A DNA stretch of 64,000 nucleotides. Source: an uncultured Butyrivibrio sp. (GTDB lineage Bacteria > Bacillota > Clostridia > Lachnospirales > Lachnospiraceae). The notes beneath the pieces were generated by a model. That model saw nothing but the letters and a program-made list of their open reading frames with translations, did not search any database and was not told where the DNA came from. The position numbers and the translations under genes are program-made. The DNA lies in assembly GCA_946546925.1 (NCBI GenBank), contig CAMNOS010000002.1, positions 1 to 64,000 on the forward strand, in the 5' to 3' direction. The stretch's first letter is position 1. Each line of letters opens with the position of its first letter. Shown here one piece after another: positions 61,474 to 64,000 of the stretch.

Positions 61474-63100
61474 TCATCTAAAAAAATATGTTTTTGCATT
61501 TATCTTTGTGCTATCAGTCGCTTTGAGTCTGATATACGGATTTCAGAAGGCGGGTTTTCATGAGGATGAGTATTACACCTATTACTCGACCAACAGGAGT
61601 ATAGGCCTGTTCCAGCCCGACAGGGAGTGGCAGGAGAGGCAGGCTGTGCTCGACGAATTTACGGTCAGAAGAGGCGAGGGATTTAACTACGGACTGGTAA
61701 AACTTGTCCAGAGCTGGGATGTGCACCCGCCGCTTTACTACTTTATCTTTCATACTATCTGTTCTTTTGTGCCCGGAGTATTTACCAAGTGGACGGGCAT
61801 CGCAGCAAATCTCATTGCATTTACAATATCGTTTGTTTTCTTATGCCTGCTTATGGAAAGACTTCGGGTACCTTTTTGGGTCGAGCTTCTGACCCTGATC
61901 TTCTGGGGGCTCAATCCGCAGACTGTCTCAGCCAACATCTTTGTCAGGATGTATGCGTGGCTGGGAGCTGCTGTTATTGTCTGCGGATATCTGCATGTGA
62001 GACTGATCAAGGAGTATGATACTCTGAGCCTTGACCTTGGGCAGCTGTTTCTTAAGGGATATCTTCCGATAATGACAGTTTCCTTCCTCGGATTTCTTAT
62101 ACAGTACTTTTACATATTCTTTTTCTTCTGCATCGGAGTTGCAACAACAGCTGTTATTGTATTCTCAAAAAGACATATAAAAGAAGGCGCGCTCTATGCT
62201 GCAGGCTGCGCAATCTCACTCGCCCTTGCTGTTCTTGTCTACCCATCTGCCCTTCGGCATCTCTTTGGCGGTTACAGAGGGAGCGATGCTTCCGGGAGTT
62301 TCCTTGATATGGGCAACACCTGGATGAGGCTGTCATTCTTTACGGGACTTCTCAATGATTTCGTCTTCGCCGGAGGCCTGGTTGTGATCGCAGCCCTTCT
62401 GTTTGTAGGAATCCTTGTAAAGCTTACTCGTGGTCCCGGACGGACTGCAGGTATGGGGAACATGAACACCGGAAACGAAAAGCGGCTCGACGGGGCGGGA
62501 ATCATGGAACATTCCGCACAGGCCATAGCGGTTCTTGCCGCCGGGACCCTCGGGTACTTCCTTCTTGCTTCCAAGACGGCGCTCCTTGTCGGGGCGGCGT
62601 CAAACAGATATGAGATGCCAATATACGCTCTTATGATCCTCCTCATCTTCATGGATGCAGGATATGTTCTGGAGGGTGTGGGAGGCAGCAGGATGCTGAT
62701 CTATGCTTTTGCGGCAGTGTGCCTTGCACTGCTGCTCAAGGGTCTTGTATCGGATCAGAGGGTCCTTTTCCTCTATCCCGAAGATACCGCTAAGACCCTT
62801 TATGCTGCAGAAAACTCCGAGGAAGTTGCCGTAGTCATGTTCAATCCCGCAACGCCGCAGAATGTATGGCGCCTTACCGATGAACTACTGGAGTATCCCA
62901 AAGTCTATTACATGGATGAAGAGAACACCGCGCCTGTTACAGACCCTTCCGTAACCGGAGCATCTAAGATAATCCTCTACGCTGCAGATGACGACTTTCA
63001 GAACGAAGCCTTCGACAATCTTCTGGAAAGCTGCACGAACCTAAGCACTATGACCAGAGTCTTTTCCGAGGACATGTGGACCACATATGAAGTGAAGTGA
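61451..63100 (+). CDS. Polytopic membrane protein, putative GT39-like/GT-C glycosyltransferase
   Basis: AGFHEDEYYTYYSTNR early acidic loop, LVQSWDVHPPLYYFIFHTICSF; multi-TM. Confidence 0.7.
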   Translation: MPGSKDFNHLKKYVFAFIFVLSVALSLIYGFQKAGFHEDEYYTYYSTNRSIGLFQPDREWQERQAVLDEFTVRRGEGFNYGLVKLVQSWDVHPPLYYFIFHTICSFVPGVFTKWTGIAANLIAFTISFVFLCLLMERLRVPFWVELLTLIFWGLNPQTVSANIFVRMYAWLGAAVIVCGYLHVRLIKEYDTLSLDLGQLFLKGYLPIMTVSFLGFLIQYFYIFFFFCIGVATTAVIVFSKRHIKEGALYAAGCAISLALAVLVYPSALRHLFGGYRGSDASGSFLDMGNTWMRLSFFTGLLNDFVFAGGLVVIAALLFVGILVKLTRGPGRTAGMGNMNTGNEKRLDGAGIMEHSAQAIAVLAAGTLGYFLLASKTALLVGAASNRYEMPIYALMILLIFMDAGYVLEGVGGSRMLIYAFAAVCLALLLKGLVSDQRVLFLYPEDTAKTLYAAENSEEVAVVMFNPATPQNVWRLTDELLEYPKVYYMDEENTAPVTDPSVTGASKIILYAADDDFQNEAFDNLLESCTNLSTMTRVFSEDMWTTYEVK

Positions 63101-63179
63101 GCTTTGGACTACCTTTGACCTTTACGGCGGAGTATTATATAATCAATTAGTTAAAGATTAACTCTAGAGACGGAGATAA

Positions 63180-64000
<821 letters not shown>

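Overview
The window is gene-dense chromosomal DNA from a motile, Gram-positive Clostridia-like bacterium, probably Lachnospiraceae/Butyrivibrio-like (inferred from gene content and protein style). From left to right it holds: dnaX-ybaB-recR; galM; a tRNA-Gln(CTG); housekeeping and membrane genes; a PucR/CdaR-type regulator followed by ftsE-ftsX-envC-like-ctpA; a PP2C phosphatase with a Ser/Thr kinase that lacks PASTA repeats; uvrB-uvrA; a polysaccharide/glycan region (Wzz-like, EpsG-like, GGDEF, YfhO-like, N-acetyl sugar amidotransferase, GT52-like transferase); pseH-I-G-F for pseudaminic acid; an mreB paralogue (mbl-like) with two flagellar rod/hook genes and flgJ-like; recD2, comF-like and a YvyF-like flagellar gene; a cdaA-cdaR c-di-AMP operon with two unknown membrane proteins; HPr, a DUF3048 lipoprotein, rfbD; an MCP; gmd/fcl; a run of glycosyltransferases; and a partial pseB-like gene running off the right edge. 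I saw no CRISPR array, prophage, IS element or rRNA. Nothing here proves a wholly new system. The best leads are: (i) a small ORF between pseI and pseG that reads in frame only after one, probably two, homopolymer frame changes; (ii) a candidate pseudaminic-acid transferase with an apparently leaderless, palindrome-overlapped promoter; (iii) two repeat/hairpin elements; (iv) two unknown membrane proteins in the c-di-AMP operon. All family calls come from reading motifs by eye; no database search was run.
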